A DNA stretch of 64,000 bases from Albibacterium sp963696875 (lineage in GTDB: Bacteria > Bacteroidota > Bacteroidia > Sphingobacteriales > Sphingobacteriaceae). Within the stretch, counting starts at the first letter, position 1. Each line of letters begins with the position of its first letter. The stretch is from contig CAVOLQ010000003.1 in the NCBI GenBank assembly GCA_963696875.1, forward strand, positions 1 to 64,000, read 5' to 3'. Below, in pieces: positions 51,734 to 60,847 of this stretch. Under the pieces are notes generated by a model. The model was not told the DNA's origin. It was given only the letters and a program-made list of their open reading frames with translations, and ran no database searches. Both the position numbers and the translations under genes were made by a program.

Positions 51734-53356
51734 TTATCCATACATCAATTCCTGCTGTTCCTTTACTTGGGGACTTGTTATGTACTCATCATAAGTCATT
51801 AACTTATCGATAATCCCTTTAGGTGTTAGTTCGATAATTCGATTAGCTACGGTGCTTGTTAATTCATGATCTCGAGAGGTAAATAGGGTCGTTCCCTTAA
51901 AGTCGATCAGGCCGTTATTTAATGCCGTGATAGATTCTAAATCTAAATGGTTGGTCGGCTCGTCGAAAAGTAAAAGATTCGCTTGTTGCAACATCATTCT
52001 TGAAAACATACAACGCATTTTCTCTCCTCCAGATAAAACCGAACATTTTTTCAAAACCTCTTCTCCAGAGAAAAGCATTTTTCCTAAGAAGCCACGGATA
52101 AACTGATCATCTTTATTAGCTACTGAATATTCGCGAAGCCAATCAATTAAGTTTTCATCTTTTCCCTCAAAATAACTACTATTATCTAAAGGTATATCTG
52201 CAATACCAATTGTTACCCCCCACTTGAATTCACCTTTATGTTCCGGGTTTCTACCTGTTAATATATCATAAAAGGCAGTAGTGGCTAAGCTGTTTCTTGA
52301 TAAAACGGCAATCTTATCGCCTTTATTAACCATTAGGTTTATTTTATCAAATAATACTTCACCGTTTAAGCTTGTTCCTAAATTTTCGATCTGAAGGATC
52401 TGATCACCAGCTTCGCGTGCCATTTCATTAAACATAATGGCGGGATATTTCCGGCTAGAGGGTTTAATCTCATCTAGGTTAATTTTGTCCAATGCTTTTT
52501 TACGGCTAGTCGCTTGCTTTGACTTTGAGGCGTTTGCACTAAAACGTCTAATAAATTCCTGAAGCTCTTTTACGCGATCTTCCGTTTTCTTATTTTGATC
52601 GGCACGTTGTTTAAGTGCAAGCTGACTTGACTCATACCAGAACGTATAATTTCCCGTATAGATGTTCATCTTACTGAAATCGATATCCACCACATGCGTA
52701 CATACCGAATCTAAAAAGTGCCTATCGTGAGAAACTACCAATACAGTAGCTTCATAGCCCGCTAGAAAATCCTCTAACCAGGCCACCGTTTTAATATCTA
52801 AGTCGTTCGTTGGCTCATCCAGCAGTAATATATCAGGTTTGCCAAATAAAGCCTGAGCAAGTAATACACGTACTTTTTGATTACCATCCAGTTCTTTTAC
52901 TAACTTAAAATGATGTTCTTCGAGTATTCCTAAGTTACTTAAAAGTGTTGCCGCGTCGCTCTCTGCATTCCAACCATCCATTTCAGCGAATCGATTTTCC
53001 AGCTCTCCAGCACGTTCTCCATCTGCATCAGTGAAATCTTCTTTCGCATATAGAGCATCTTTCTCTCGCATAATGCTAAAAAGTTCATCATGGCCCATCA
53101 TCACCGTTTCAATCACAGGAAACTCATCAAATTCATAGTGATTTTGTTTCAAGGCAGCCATCCTTTCGCCCGGAGTGAAACTAACGGAACCCGTAGTAGG
53201 ATCAATATCGCCTGATAATATCTTTAAAAAGGTAGATTTACCAGCACCATTAGCACCAATAATACCATAACAATTGCCTTGAGTAAACTTAAGATTCACA
53301 TCTTCAAAGAGCACTCTTTTCCCAAATCGAAGGGATAAATTCGATACTGTAATCAT
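51734..53356 (-). CDS. ABC-F family ATPase (YbiT-like)
   Basis: 540 residues, two ATP-binding domains and no membrane part. First domain: GANGAGKSTFLKIL, signature variant LDGNQKVRVLLAQAL, ILLLDEPTNDLD. Second domain: Walker A is degenerate in the usual GxxGxGKS form, reading SRNSLATTAFYDIL, with the signature LSGGEKMRCMFSRM and LLLFDEPTNHLD. ABC-F proteins bind the ribosome and either assist elongation or protect from antibiotics. The charged linker between domains (about 240-290) is present. The second Walker A should be looked at, as it lacks the normal Lys. Confidence 0.9.
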   Translation of the reverse strand: MITVSNLSLRFGKRVLFEDVNLKFTQGNCYGIIGANGAGKSTFLKILSGDIDPTTGSVSFTPGERMAALKQNHYEFDEFPVIETVMMGHDELFSIMREKDALYAKEDFTDADGERAGELENRFAEMDGWNAESDAATLLSNLGILEEHHFKLVKELDGNQKVRVLLAQALFGKPDILLLDEPTNDLDIKTVAWLEDFLAGYEATVLVVSHDRHFLDSVCTHVVDIDFSKMNIYTGNYTFWYESSQLALKQRADQNKKTEDRVKELQEFIRRFSANASKSKQATSRKKALDKINLDEIKPSSRKYPAIMFNEMAREAGDQILQIENLGTSLNGEVLFDKINLMVNKGDKIAVLSRNSLATTAFYDILTGRNPEHKGEFKWGVTIGIADIPLDNSSYFEGKDENLIDWLREYSVANKDDQFIRGFLGKMLFSGEEVLKKCSVLSGGEKMRCMFSRMMLQQANLLLFDEPTNHLDLESITALNNGLIDFKGTTLFTSRDHELTSTVANRIIELTPKGIIDKLMTYDEYITSPQVKEQQELMYG

Positions 53357-53430
53357 ATTTGCAAAGGTAGGAATTTAGATATGATTTTTTAGGATAAACT
53401 AAATGCTAATCGCTTTATTGTGGCTTATTT

Positions 53431-53463
53431 TTTGTATTTTTATAGTATAGAGTCATACTTTTG
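53431..53463 (+). promoter_or_regulatory. Bacteroidota-type promoter of the retropepsin-PDZ gene
   Basis: TTTG (53431-53434) and TACTTTTG (53456-53463), 21 bases apart, match the -33/-7 consensus. The start is expected near 53468, 14 bases before the ATG. Confidence 0.7.
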
Positions 53464-53481
53464 TGAAATCTATCTATATGG

Positions 53482-54714
53482 ATGAAAAGGCATTGTTTAT
53501 TATATATCCTTATCCTTATTGGATTGATTGGTCCATCAGAAGCTCTGTTTTCTCAAAGGATCAGCTTAGAAAAAGGACGTACAAGCAGTACTTTACCCTT
53601 TAAATTAATACACAATTTAGTTATTATACAAATAGGTATAAATGGTGGCGACCCCTTAAATTTTATCTTGGATTCCGGAGTTGGTCCACTTATCATCACA
53701 GATCCTGCACTCGTTGACACTTTGCATGCTGATGATTCTGTCTTATATCGAATCAGAGGACGTGGCATAGGTCCAGAATTGAAGGCGTATTTAATCAACG
53801 ACATAAAAGTGAATGTCGGGGAACACGCATCTGGAAATTTAACAGCAATTTTGTTAAAGGATGATCCTTTCCAATTAAATTTTTTCTTAGGAGTACCGAT
53901 ACATGGGATCATAGGGTCCGACTTCTTTAATAGCTTTATGGTTAACGTAAATTACGCCAGAAAAAAAATTAGATTTTATGAACGAGATAGAACAGTAAAA
54001 AAGCGCGGAGATCACTTACCAATACAAGTTGTTAGTGGAAAGCCATATCTAAAGGTCGAAATAGAGATGGAAAACGGAGGTACAGATTCTCTATTATTAT
54101 TGATAGATACGGGTGCTGGCCATGCTGTTTCGTTAGATTTGGCTGATGCCAACAAAAAATTTCGACCAAAAAAATCCATCCCCGCTAACTTGGGGATAGG
54201 TCTTTCTGGTCCTATCAGTGGGTATATTGGTCGACTTCAAAAAATAGACCTAGGCAACCTTTCATTTAATAATATAATTACTGCATTTCCGCAATATGAT
54301 GATAGTGAATTGCGAACAATCATGACGAAGCAAAGTGGTTCAATAGGAGGAGAGTTATTAAAGCGGTTTAATTTATTTATTGATTATTCTCGCGGAGAGC
54401 TCTACCTAAAGAAAAATCGATTTTATAAGAACCCCTTTGAATACGACATGTCAGGTTTAGAGATTTACATCTTGAATGATAATGGTAAGAATCGGTATTT
54501 CATCAGTCGGATCGAAAAAGGTTCACCAGCTGAGCTCGTAGGATTAAAAGTAGATGATGAGATTCTTTATATTGATTTAAAAGACATCAGGCAATATTCC
54601 TTAAATGATATCTACGAGATGCTAAAGAGTGAAACAAAAAATGACCTTATTATTCAGGTATTGAGGGGTGACGAATTGTTTTTCAAGTTTCTGCAATTAA
54701 GAAGAAGGATTTGA
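53482..54714 (+). CDS. Exported two-lobed retropepsin-like protease with PDZ domain
   Basis: 410 residues with a signal peptide (about 1-24). First lobe: D64-S65-G66 in ILDSGVG. Second lobe: D209-T210-G211 in LIDTGAGHAVSL. The two lobes each carry the second conserved Gly segment (HGIIGSDFFNSF; GSIGGELLKRFN). A PDZ domain occupies about 322-405, including IEKGSPAELVGLKVDDEILYIDL. The two lobes in one chain resemble a fused retropepsin dimer, with Ser replacing Thr in the first active-site triplet. Likely a periplasmic protease; substrate unknown. It has a good promoter and converges with the VOC gene. Confidence 0.85.
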   Translation: MKRHCLLYILILIGLIGPSEALFSQRISLEKGRTSSTLPFKLIHNLVIIQIGINGGDPLNFILDSGVGPLIITDPALVDTLHADDSVLYRIRGRGIGPELKAYLINDIKVNVGEHASGNLTAILLKDDPFQLNFFLGVPIHGIIGSDFFNSFMVNVNYARKKIRFYERDRTVKKRGDHLPIQVVSGKPYLKVEIEMENGGTDSLLLLIDTGAGHAVSLDLADANKKFRPKKSIPANLGIGLSGPISGYIGRLQKIDLGNLSFNNIITAFPQYDDSELRTIMTKQSGSIGGELLKRFNLFIDYSRGELYLKKNRFYKNPFEYDMSGLEIYILNDNGKNRYFISRIEKGSPAELVGLKVDDEILYIDLKDIRQYSLNDIYEMLKSETKNDLIIQVLRGDELFFKFLQLRRRI

Positions 54715-54717
54715 CAT

Positions 54718-55221
54718 TTATAAATCCCCATCATAGGCTTTTTTAAGAGTGGCGATGTCTAATTTCTTCATATTAAAAATTTCTCTCATTACCCTTTCTG
54801 ATTTCTCGCTAACTGGTTCGACAAGCATGTCAGAAAGAACAGTAGGGACAACTTGCCATGAAAGCCCGAATTTGTCTTTTAACCAGCCACAAATTTGTGC
54901 TTTCTCATCGCCTCCCTCGGTGAGTTTTCCCCAATAGTAATCTATTTCTTCTTGGGTGTCGCAATTGATAATTAAAGACAATGCCTCATTGAATTGAAAT
55001 TCCGGCCCACCGTTGAGTGCTAGAAAGGATTGCTCTTCTAATTGAAATTCAATTGTCAATATAGAGCCTTCTGGTTTTTTATGTATTTCTATTCCCTCTT
55101 TTCCATAGCGACTGATCCGCCCAAGTTTAGAGTTTTTAAATATAGACGTATAAAATTTAACAGCTTCTTCAGCTTGGCTATTAAACCAAAGACAGGGAGA
55201 TATTTTTTGAAATGTTGCCAT
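54718..55221 (-). CDS. VOC-fold protein (PhnB-like)
   Basis: 167 residues from the ATG at 55221, as the ATG at 55254 would add residues unlike the family. The PhnB/3-demethylubiquinone-methyltransferase-like pattern is clear: ISPCLWFNSQAEEAVKFYTSIF, FLALNGGPEFQFNEALSLII, and CGWLKDKFGLSWQVVP. The biochemical role of this group is not established. It is 25 bases downstream of the glycoside hydrolase gene on the same strand, so it may be the last gene of that operon, but no functional link is evident. Confidence 0.88.
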   Translation of the reverse strand: MATFQKISPCLWFNSQAEEAVKFYTSIFKNSKLGRISRYGKEGIEIHKKPEGSILTIEFQLEEQSFLALNGGPEFQFNEALSLIINCDTQEEIDYYWGKLTEGGDEKAQICGWLKDKFGLSWQVVPTVLSDMLVEPVSEKSERVMREIFNMKKLDIATLKKAYDGDL

Positions 55222-55246
55222 AATGATTTTGATTAAATTATTCGAT

Positions 55247-56422
55247 TTAGTCAATAACTGTTTTAATCTTATTGAAGAAAGGAGTATTTTTATTTTCTAC
55301 ACATTTAGCAGCGTATAAATACATTGAAGCAGACCAGGTCTGCCAATTTTGACCACATGGTTTTCCTGTTTGAGCTTTATGCCATTCATTAAAGCCATAG
55401 TTCAAATCTTGGTTATTTGCTTGCTTAATTAATGAAGTTAATGCTAGAAGCTTTTCTTTAGCTAATTCATATCTCTTTGCTGAAACCAGGGCTGCAATAT
55501 AAAATCCACATATAAAAGGCCAAATTCCGCCATTATGATAATCGCCTGGTTTATTATACTGTTCTTGGCGAGGCTTCCAGTCCGGATCCTCACGCTGGGT
55601 AAACGGAAAGAAATTTGGTGGCAAGTCAACGGCTAAAAGACCATTTTCTTTCATCGTTTTGCATTCCGTTTCCACCCAATCAATTATTTTTATTGCCCGT
55701 TCTTGCGATGCAATCCCTGTTAAAATAGCAAGGCTATTCCCTAAAAGGTCAAATCGTTCACTATTTAGCACTTTATAAGACCATAGTGCATAATAAGGTT
55801 TATCTTTCAAAATCAATCCTTCATGTACATGGGCGTGCTGTACTCCACTTGTAATCGTGAAATGATCCATTTCATAAAGTAACCGGCGTGCTTTTTTCGG
55901 TTTTCCAAAATAGCGGAGATAAGTAAACACCAAAGTATTTACAAAGAGACCATATCCTAGCACCCATTGTTCATCACGCCAATCGCTTGTAGGTTGCTGA
56001 GCGACCAAGACTTCATCTGATGGGCTTTGATAGTCCATCCATTTTAGAGCCTTCTTAGACGCCTCTTCTAAGAAGTCGGGCTGTTGCATTAGATCTCTCA
56101 TTATTCCCACACCAATTAGAAACAATGGGGTAGAGTCACTGGATCCTCTGTCTTCTTTTTCATGTACAAGGGAGGGTATATGTCCCAATTTGGATTGGTT
56201 TTTAGCAAGTGTTTCTAAAACCACTTTAATGCTATTTATCAAATCCTTATTTTCTGACACTCCTATCCCAAAAAGGGAAATGATTAGATCCCTAGTATAG
56301 GGTTCTGGATACCCCCAGCCTGCGGTTCGAGGAAGTTCGTAAAATGGCCCCCGCATATTATGAAGAAGCACTTCTAAAGCCGCTTCTTTTGCTTTTCCTA
56401 TTTCTTCTTTCGCTGACATCAT
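55247..56422 (-). CDS. (alpha/alpha)6-toroid glycoside hydrolase-like protein (GH100/debranching-like)
   Basis: 391 residues, no signal peptide, so cytoplasmic. The toroid landmarks are GYPEPYTRDLII (38-49), SDSTPLFLIGVG (95-106), SDWRDEQWVLG (146-156) and GDYHNGGIWPFICGFYIAAL (293-312). The HNGGxWP segment resembles GH100 neutral invertases and related debranching-type glycosidases. Candidate acids are D45, D147 and D150, but I cannot assign the catalytic pair. It is 8 bases from the GT4 gene upstream in the same operon, so its substrate is probably the glycoside made by those enzymes. Confidence 0.72.
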   Translation of the reverse strand: MMSAKEEIGKAKEAALEVLLHNMRGPFYELPRTAGWGYPEPYTRDLIISLFGIGVSENKDLINSIKVVLETLAKNQSKLGHIPSLVHEKEDRGSSDSTPLFLIGVGIMRDLMQQPDFLEEASKKALKWMDYQSPSDEVLVAQQPTSDWRDEQWVLGYGLFVNTLVFTYLRYFGKPKKARRLLYEMDHFTITSGVQHAHVHEGLILKDKPYYALWSYKVLNSERFDLLGNSLAILTGIASQERAIKIIDWVETECKTMKENGLLAVDLPPNFFPFTQREDPDWKPRQEQYNKPGDYHNGGIWPFICGFYIAALVSAKRYELAKEKLLALTSLIKQANNQDLNYGFNEWHKAQTGKPCGQNWQTWSASMYLYAAKCVENKNTPFFNKIKTVID

Positions 56423-56430
56423 TGTATGGA

Positions 56431-57573
56431 TTAATCTATTTGAAGCTTTTCATTAATTATTTTAGCAAACCGTCTGGCAACTTGTCTATAATCAAATTTC
56501 TCTACTACATGTTCTCTGGCTGCTTTTCCTATAGCCTCTCTCTGCTTAGGATGAGTCATAAGATCAGTCAAAAAAGTAGCAATTTCATGAACATTAGCTC
56601 TGTAGTCAACAGTACGGGGTGGATCGAAAAAGACAGTATGTTTCTTCTCATATCCTGATTCTGGTCCCAACACCATTTCATTTTTTACAATTCTTTGGTC
56701 TACTGATGCTAGTAAGCCAGTTTCGCCTTGGATAATAGTATCCAACATTCCCATCGCATTGATTCCAATAACGGGTTTTTCACAAGCCCCAGCCTCCACT
56801 TGAGGCATTCCAAAGCCTTCTAGTCGGGAGGGCGCAGCATAGATATCACAAGCATTAATCAGATTGTTCGTATATTCACGAGAAGTAATGCTTGTAGCAT
56901 AAATAACCTTTTTCGCAATGCCCAGTTGTTTTGCTAGCTTTAAATCTGCAACATTCTGAATGTCGGTTCTTCGCTGAGGCCATACTTTACAAACGTATTT
57001 CCAATCGGGGACGTTTTCATTAATCATTGCAAGGGCTTCCATCACCTCTCGAGCACCTTTAGAGGCAGCATCTCCACCAATAGTAAGCAGCATTAATTCT
57101 TGAGGACTTATTTCAAATTCTTCACGAATTGCTTTTATCTTTTCATTGTTTCTATCACGAGGTGAAAATAAATCTGTATCGCAACCAACGGGAAGAACCT
57201 CAATGTTTTTTCCATCGATGCCATCGCGTACATACATTTCTTTTACCCAATTAGACGTAACAAGAATTAGGGGCAATGCGTTTAATACCTCTTGGTAATT
57301 TGCAATAAAGCCATCAGCCACCAACCAAGGAACTGCAGGAATACCATAATGTTGAGGGTGAAGAATTAAATCTGGGGTGTGGCCCCAGTAGCCAATCCCA
57401 ACGGCAATATCAGGTTTAAACCAACGATAGTACCATTCTTTTTCTTTGGCTGATTCAGAATGGACCGGGTATACATCAACACCGATTTCCTGCAATCCCC
57501 TATAAAGATAATCTCCTTGAGTAGAAAGCCCACCCGGGGAAGGAGGATATTCGTATAAAACTAATACTTTCAT
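56431..57573 (-). CDS. GT4-family glycosyltransferase
   Basis: 380 residues with the GT-B fold, no signal peptide. It starts MKVLVLYEYPPSPGGLSTQG with the N-terminal Gly-rich loop. The C-terminal nucleotide-sugar site has the E-x7-E motif in RLEGFGMPQVEAG and a LTIGGDAASKGAREVMEAL segment. Donor and acceptor cannot be deduced. Start overlaps the PIG-L stop by 4 bases (ATGA), and the hydrolase gene follows 8 bases later, so all three are coupled. Confidence 0.9.
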   Translation of the reverse strand: MKVLVLYEYPPSPGGLSTQGDYLYRGLQEIGVDVYPVHSESAKEKEWYYRWFKPDIAVGIGYWGHTPDLILHPQHYGIPAVPWLVADGFIANYQEVLNALPLILVTSNWVKEMYVRDGIDGKNIEVLPVGCDTDLFSPRDRNNEKIKAIREEFEISPQELMLLTIGGDAASKGAREVMEALAMINENVPDWKYVCKVWPQRRTDIQNVADLKLAKQLGIAKKVIYATSITSREYTNNLINACDIYAAPSRLEGFGMPQVEAGACEKPVIGINAMGMLDTIIQGETGLLASVDQRIVKNEMVLGPESGYEKKHTVFFDPPRTVDYRANVHEIATFLTDLMTHPKQREAIGKAAREHVVEKFDYRQVARRFAKIINEKLQID

Positions 57574-58226
57574 AAGTTTATACCCCCTTTATCAAGCCAT
57601 CTTTCAGCTTCAATAGAATTGTTAAATTCCCAAAAAGCTTCTTCCTTTGGAGTGGCTCTTGCTTCCCAGCTGTTTTCGTTAAATTTATAGCCTTCAGTGA
57701 CGATTTTATATTTACTTTGCCAAGTAGTTGGGGGTAGGCGAGTATACTGAGATGCGCTTTCTATTGCTTTAGGAAGATATTTTTTATTTCCGTCTTCATA
57801 AGCAAATGTCCAAAGTGCTTTGGTTGTAATTTTACCTTTATCCCATAAGTCAATGACAGCCTTGCTAGTTTCTTCATGTCGGATATGTCTGGTGTATTCT
57901 CCGTTTGGATTATGAGTAATGATAAGATCATAATCAATAGGTGGCAATAGCGATAAGATCGTATCTTCGATTTCGGATTCCGATAATGGCTTTTGTTCTA
58001 TGCCATCGTCCAAATCTCCAATTTTCCCTTTCGCATCCAATAGGGTGAGAGCTTTTTGAAATTTGGGCGCTCGATCTGGGTCACTAGCTCTGCAAAGGCT
58101 AATGATAAAGCAATCCCATAAAGGATGGAGCAAAAGAGTACCCCCTGCCCATAGGGTTTCATCATCGGGATGCGCGACGATTACGGCGACAGTTTTTGGG
58201 TGCTCGTCCTTCTTGTTTTCTTTCAT
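57570..58226 (-). CDS. PIG-L family N-acetyl-sugar deacetylase
   Basis: 218 residues from the ATG at 58226; a TTG start upstream would add six residues. The family removes an acetyl group from an N-acetylglucosamine-containing compound using a metal ion. The motif AHPDDETLWAGGTLL supplies Asp and His ligands, and DLIITHNPNGEYTRHIRHEE supplies the third region. Known members act in GPI-anchor, mycothiol and bacillithiol synthesis. No bshC, mshC or other thiol-pathway gene is nearby. First gene of the PIG-L - GT4 - hydrolase operon. Confidence 0.9.
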   Translation of the reverse strand: MKENKKDEHPKTVAVIVAHPDDETLWAGGTLLLHPLWDCFIISLCRASDPDRAPKFQKALTLLDAKGKIGDLDDGIEQKPLSESEIEDTILSLLPPIDYDLIITHNPNGEYTRHIRHEETSKAVIDLWDKGKITTKALWTFAYEDGNKKYLPKAIESASQYTRLPPTTWQSKYKIVTEGYKFNENSWEARATPKEEAFWEFNNSIEAERWLDKGGINL

Positions 58227-58395
58227 TTTAGACCTGGGATTCAATTATATTGTAAAAACTTATCATTCTTGCTTTTGTTTTTTATTAACGAAAGTTTCTT
58301 TGATTATCAAAAGCGGGAAAGATTTGCGTTGTTTCCACTATCATATTTAAGGTCATTACAGTAAAGAAACGCATAAAAACCAAAAAGAAAATCCA

Positions 58396-60645
58396 ATGTT
58401 AATAGGGCGTCACCTTTTTATCCAATGGTCCAATATGGAATTTCAAAAAGCAGCTTTACCTGAAATTTTATTCATTTCCTCTTATCCACCGAGACAGTGC
58501 GGGATCGCAACATTTTCTCAAGATCTGATTGAAGCATTAAAAATAAAATTCAATCAATCTTTTAACGTTAAGGTTTGTGCATTAGAAGTAAACGAGGAGA
58601 AGTACTCTTATGGAGAAGAGGTAATTTATACTTTAAATACATCACAGGCGGAAGACTATCTTCATTTAGCAAAAACAATTAATAATAATTCTGCTATTCA
58701 ACTGGTAGTTGTTCAGCATGAATTTGGTTTTTATCATCAACACGAAGCCGATTTTGAAAGGCTATTGTCTAACATTACCAAGCCGATTATTCTTATCTTT
58801 CATACCGTACTATCCCATCCTGATGAGTGGTTGAAGTCTGAAGTTCGAAAGTTAGCCTCTCTTAGCAATGCTGTAGTGGTTATGACCTATCATTCGGCAG
58901 GTTTACTAAATGAAGAATACGGAATTCCCGATCAATTAATAACTGTGATTCCTCATGGTACCCATTTGGTATATCATCATGACAAGAAAATATTAATGGA
59001 GAAATATGGCTTTGTAGGGAGAAAGATATTGTCTACATTCGGCTTACTTAGTGAGGGTAAAAACATCGAAACTACTTTAGAAGCTTTGCCAGGTATTATT
59101 AAAGAGAATCCGGAAGTACTCTTCCTGATAATGGGTAAAACGCATCCTGAGGTAGTTAAAAGAGAAGGAGAGAGGTATCGTCTATTATTAGAAGGAAAAG
59201 TGCATGCTTTAAATTTAGAAGATCATGTATTATTTATCAACCGTTATTTGCCACTTGAAGAATTGTTAGATTATTTACAACTGACAGATATTTATCTGTT
59301 TACATCTAAAGATCCCAATCAAGCAGTAAGCGGAACATTTGCTTATGCAATGAGTTGTGCCTGCCCGATTATCTCTACTCCAATACCCCACGCCGTGGAA
59401 ATGTTAACTAAGGAGACAGGAATCGTCATTGACTTCGAAAATCCACGCCAGCTTTCCGAGAGTGTGAATTTTCTACTTTCTGAAAGCAAGTTAGAGAAAA
59501 TCAGTTTAAATGTCTTACAGCGAATTGTCTCGACAGCCTGGGAAAACGTCGTGATAGCACACTCTCGTCTATTTGAGGAAATTAGCGATAGATTAATTTC
59601 GTTAAAGTGGAATTTACCTGAGATCAAGCTGGACCATATCAAAAGACTTACTACAGACTTTGGGATACTTCAGTTTGCCAAGATTGATCAACCGGACAGG
59701 AACTCTGGTTATACTTTGGACGATAACTCAAGGGCCTTAATTGCAATGTGTGAATATTATGATTTAAAAAAGAATCCGATAGATTTATCGATTATCAAAA
59801 TATATTTGAATTTTATAGAATTTTGCCAGCAGCCAAAGGGTGATTTTCTTAATTATGTGGATTATTCACACCACTTTACAAAGCAAAATCAGGAAACTAG
59901 CCTTGAAGATTCAAATGGCAGAGCCATTTGGGCATTGGGATTTCTGATCTCTAAAGAAAGTTTGCCAAAAGAAATCAAGCAGAAGGCAGATGAAATTTTT
60001 AAAAAGGCAGTCCAATCTATAAAATCATTCGATTCTCCTCGTGCTATGGCTTTCGCCATAAAAGGGCTATATTTTGAGAATACCATAAAGAAGTCAAGCC
60101 ATATTTCACTATTAATAAAGAAACTTGCCAATAAATTAGTTCGTCTTTATAAGAAAGAATCAGAGAGAGGTTGGGAATGGTTCGAAAGCTACCTTACTTA
60201 CGCTAATAGTGTTCTTTCTGAGGCTTTATTGTTTGCTTATCAAGATATCGGAGATGATAATTATAGCGAAATCGCTAAAAAGTCCTTTGATTTTCTTCTA
60301 TTAAAAACTTTTAATGAACAAGGGATAAAAGTTATTCCAAACAAAAGTTGGCTAATTAAAAATGGAGAAAGAGAAGAGTATGGTGAGCAGCCCGTTGATG
60401 TGGCCTATACGATATTAGCGTTAAGAAGATTCTATAAGGCCTTTAAAGACGAAGTTTACCGCAATAAAATGGAAGTTGCTTTTGAATGGTTTCTGGGGAG
60501 AAATCATTTACATCAAATTATATATAACCCCCGAACTGGGGGTTGCTATGATGGACTTGAAAAGGAAAATATTAATTTAAATCAAGGGGCAGAGTCATCG
60601 GTTAGTTATTTAATAGCAAGGTTGGTTATGGAGTCCATTGATTAA
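58396..60645 (+). CDS. GT4-type glycosyltransferase fused to a C-terminal helical-toroid domain
   Basis: 749 residues (736 if the ATG at 58435 is used; MEFQKAALPEILFISSYPP looks like a plausible start). Residues about 23-400 form a GT-B glycosyltransferase, including PRQCGIATFSQDL, HEFGFYHQHEADFERLL and STFGLLSEGKNIETTLEAL. The usual E-x7-E near the donor site is replaced by NQAVSGTFAYAMSCACPI (308-325). Residues about 410-749 are all-helical and contain SGYTLDDNSRALIAM and a repeated GYxxDD-like pattern, suggesting a second (alpha/alpha)6 toroid that binds or trims the product. Divergent from the PIG-L operon, 170 bases apart. Domain split is inference. Confidence 0.75.
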   Translation: MLIGRHLFIQWSNMEFQKAALPEILFISSYPPRQCGIATFSQDLIEALKIKFNQSFNVKVCALEVNEEKYSYGEEVIYTLNTSQAEDYLHLAKTINNNSAIQLVVVQHEFGFYHQHEADFERLLSNITKPIILIFHTVLSHPDEWLKSEVRKLASLSNAVVVMTYHSAGLLNEEYGIPDQLITVIPHGTHLVYHHDKKILMEKYGFVGRKILSTFGLLSEGKNIETTLEALPGIIKENPEVLFLIMGKTHPEVVKREGERYRLLLEGKVHALNLEDHVLFINRYLPLEELLDYLQLTDIYLFTSKDPNQAVSGTFAYAMSCACPIISTPIPHAVEMLTKETGIVIDFENPRQLSESVNFLLSESKLEKISLNVLQRIVSTAWENVVIAHSRLFEEISDRLISLKWNLPEIKLDHIKRLTTDFGILQFAKIDQPDRNSGYTLDDNSRALIAMCEYYDLKKNPIDLSIIKIYLNFIEFCQQPKGDFLNYVDYSHHFTKQNQETSLEDSNGRAIWALGFLISKESLPKEIKQKADEIFKKAVQSIKSFDSPRAMAFAIKGLYFENTIKKSSHISLLIKKLANKLVRLYKKESERGWEWFESYLTYANSVLSEALLFAYQDIGDDNYSEIAKKSFDFLLLKTFNEQGIKVIPNKSWLIKNGEREEYGEQPVDVAYTILALRRFYKAFKDEVYRNKMEVAFEWFLGRNHLHQIIYNPRTGGCYDGLEKENINLNQGAESSVSYLIARLVMESID

Positions 60646-60847
60646 TCAAATTTTGGTGAGGTTGTTTTCAGATGAACAAGTGAATGCTTTTTCTCCTTTA
60701 TAGTCAATTTAGATTTCGTAACTATAAATTGGCTAGCTTTGGAACAAAAAGTAATGAAGAAACCATCATGAGTATACAAAACTCACAAACTGAGATAAAT
60801 AATCCTCTCATGATAGCTTCGTCACCTTTAAAAAGCAAATTATTACG

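Noticed and set aside
55247..58226. Bacillithiol synthesis locus
   Set aside because: A PIG-L enzyme and a GT4 resemble BshB and BshA in type, but the GT lacks the BshA start motif and there is no bshC nearby.
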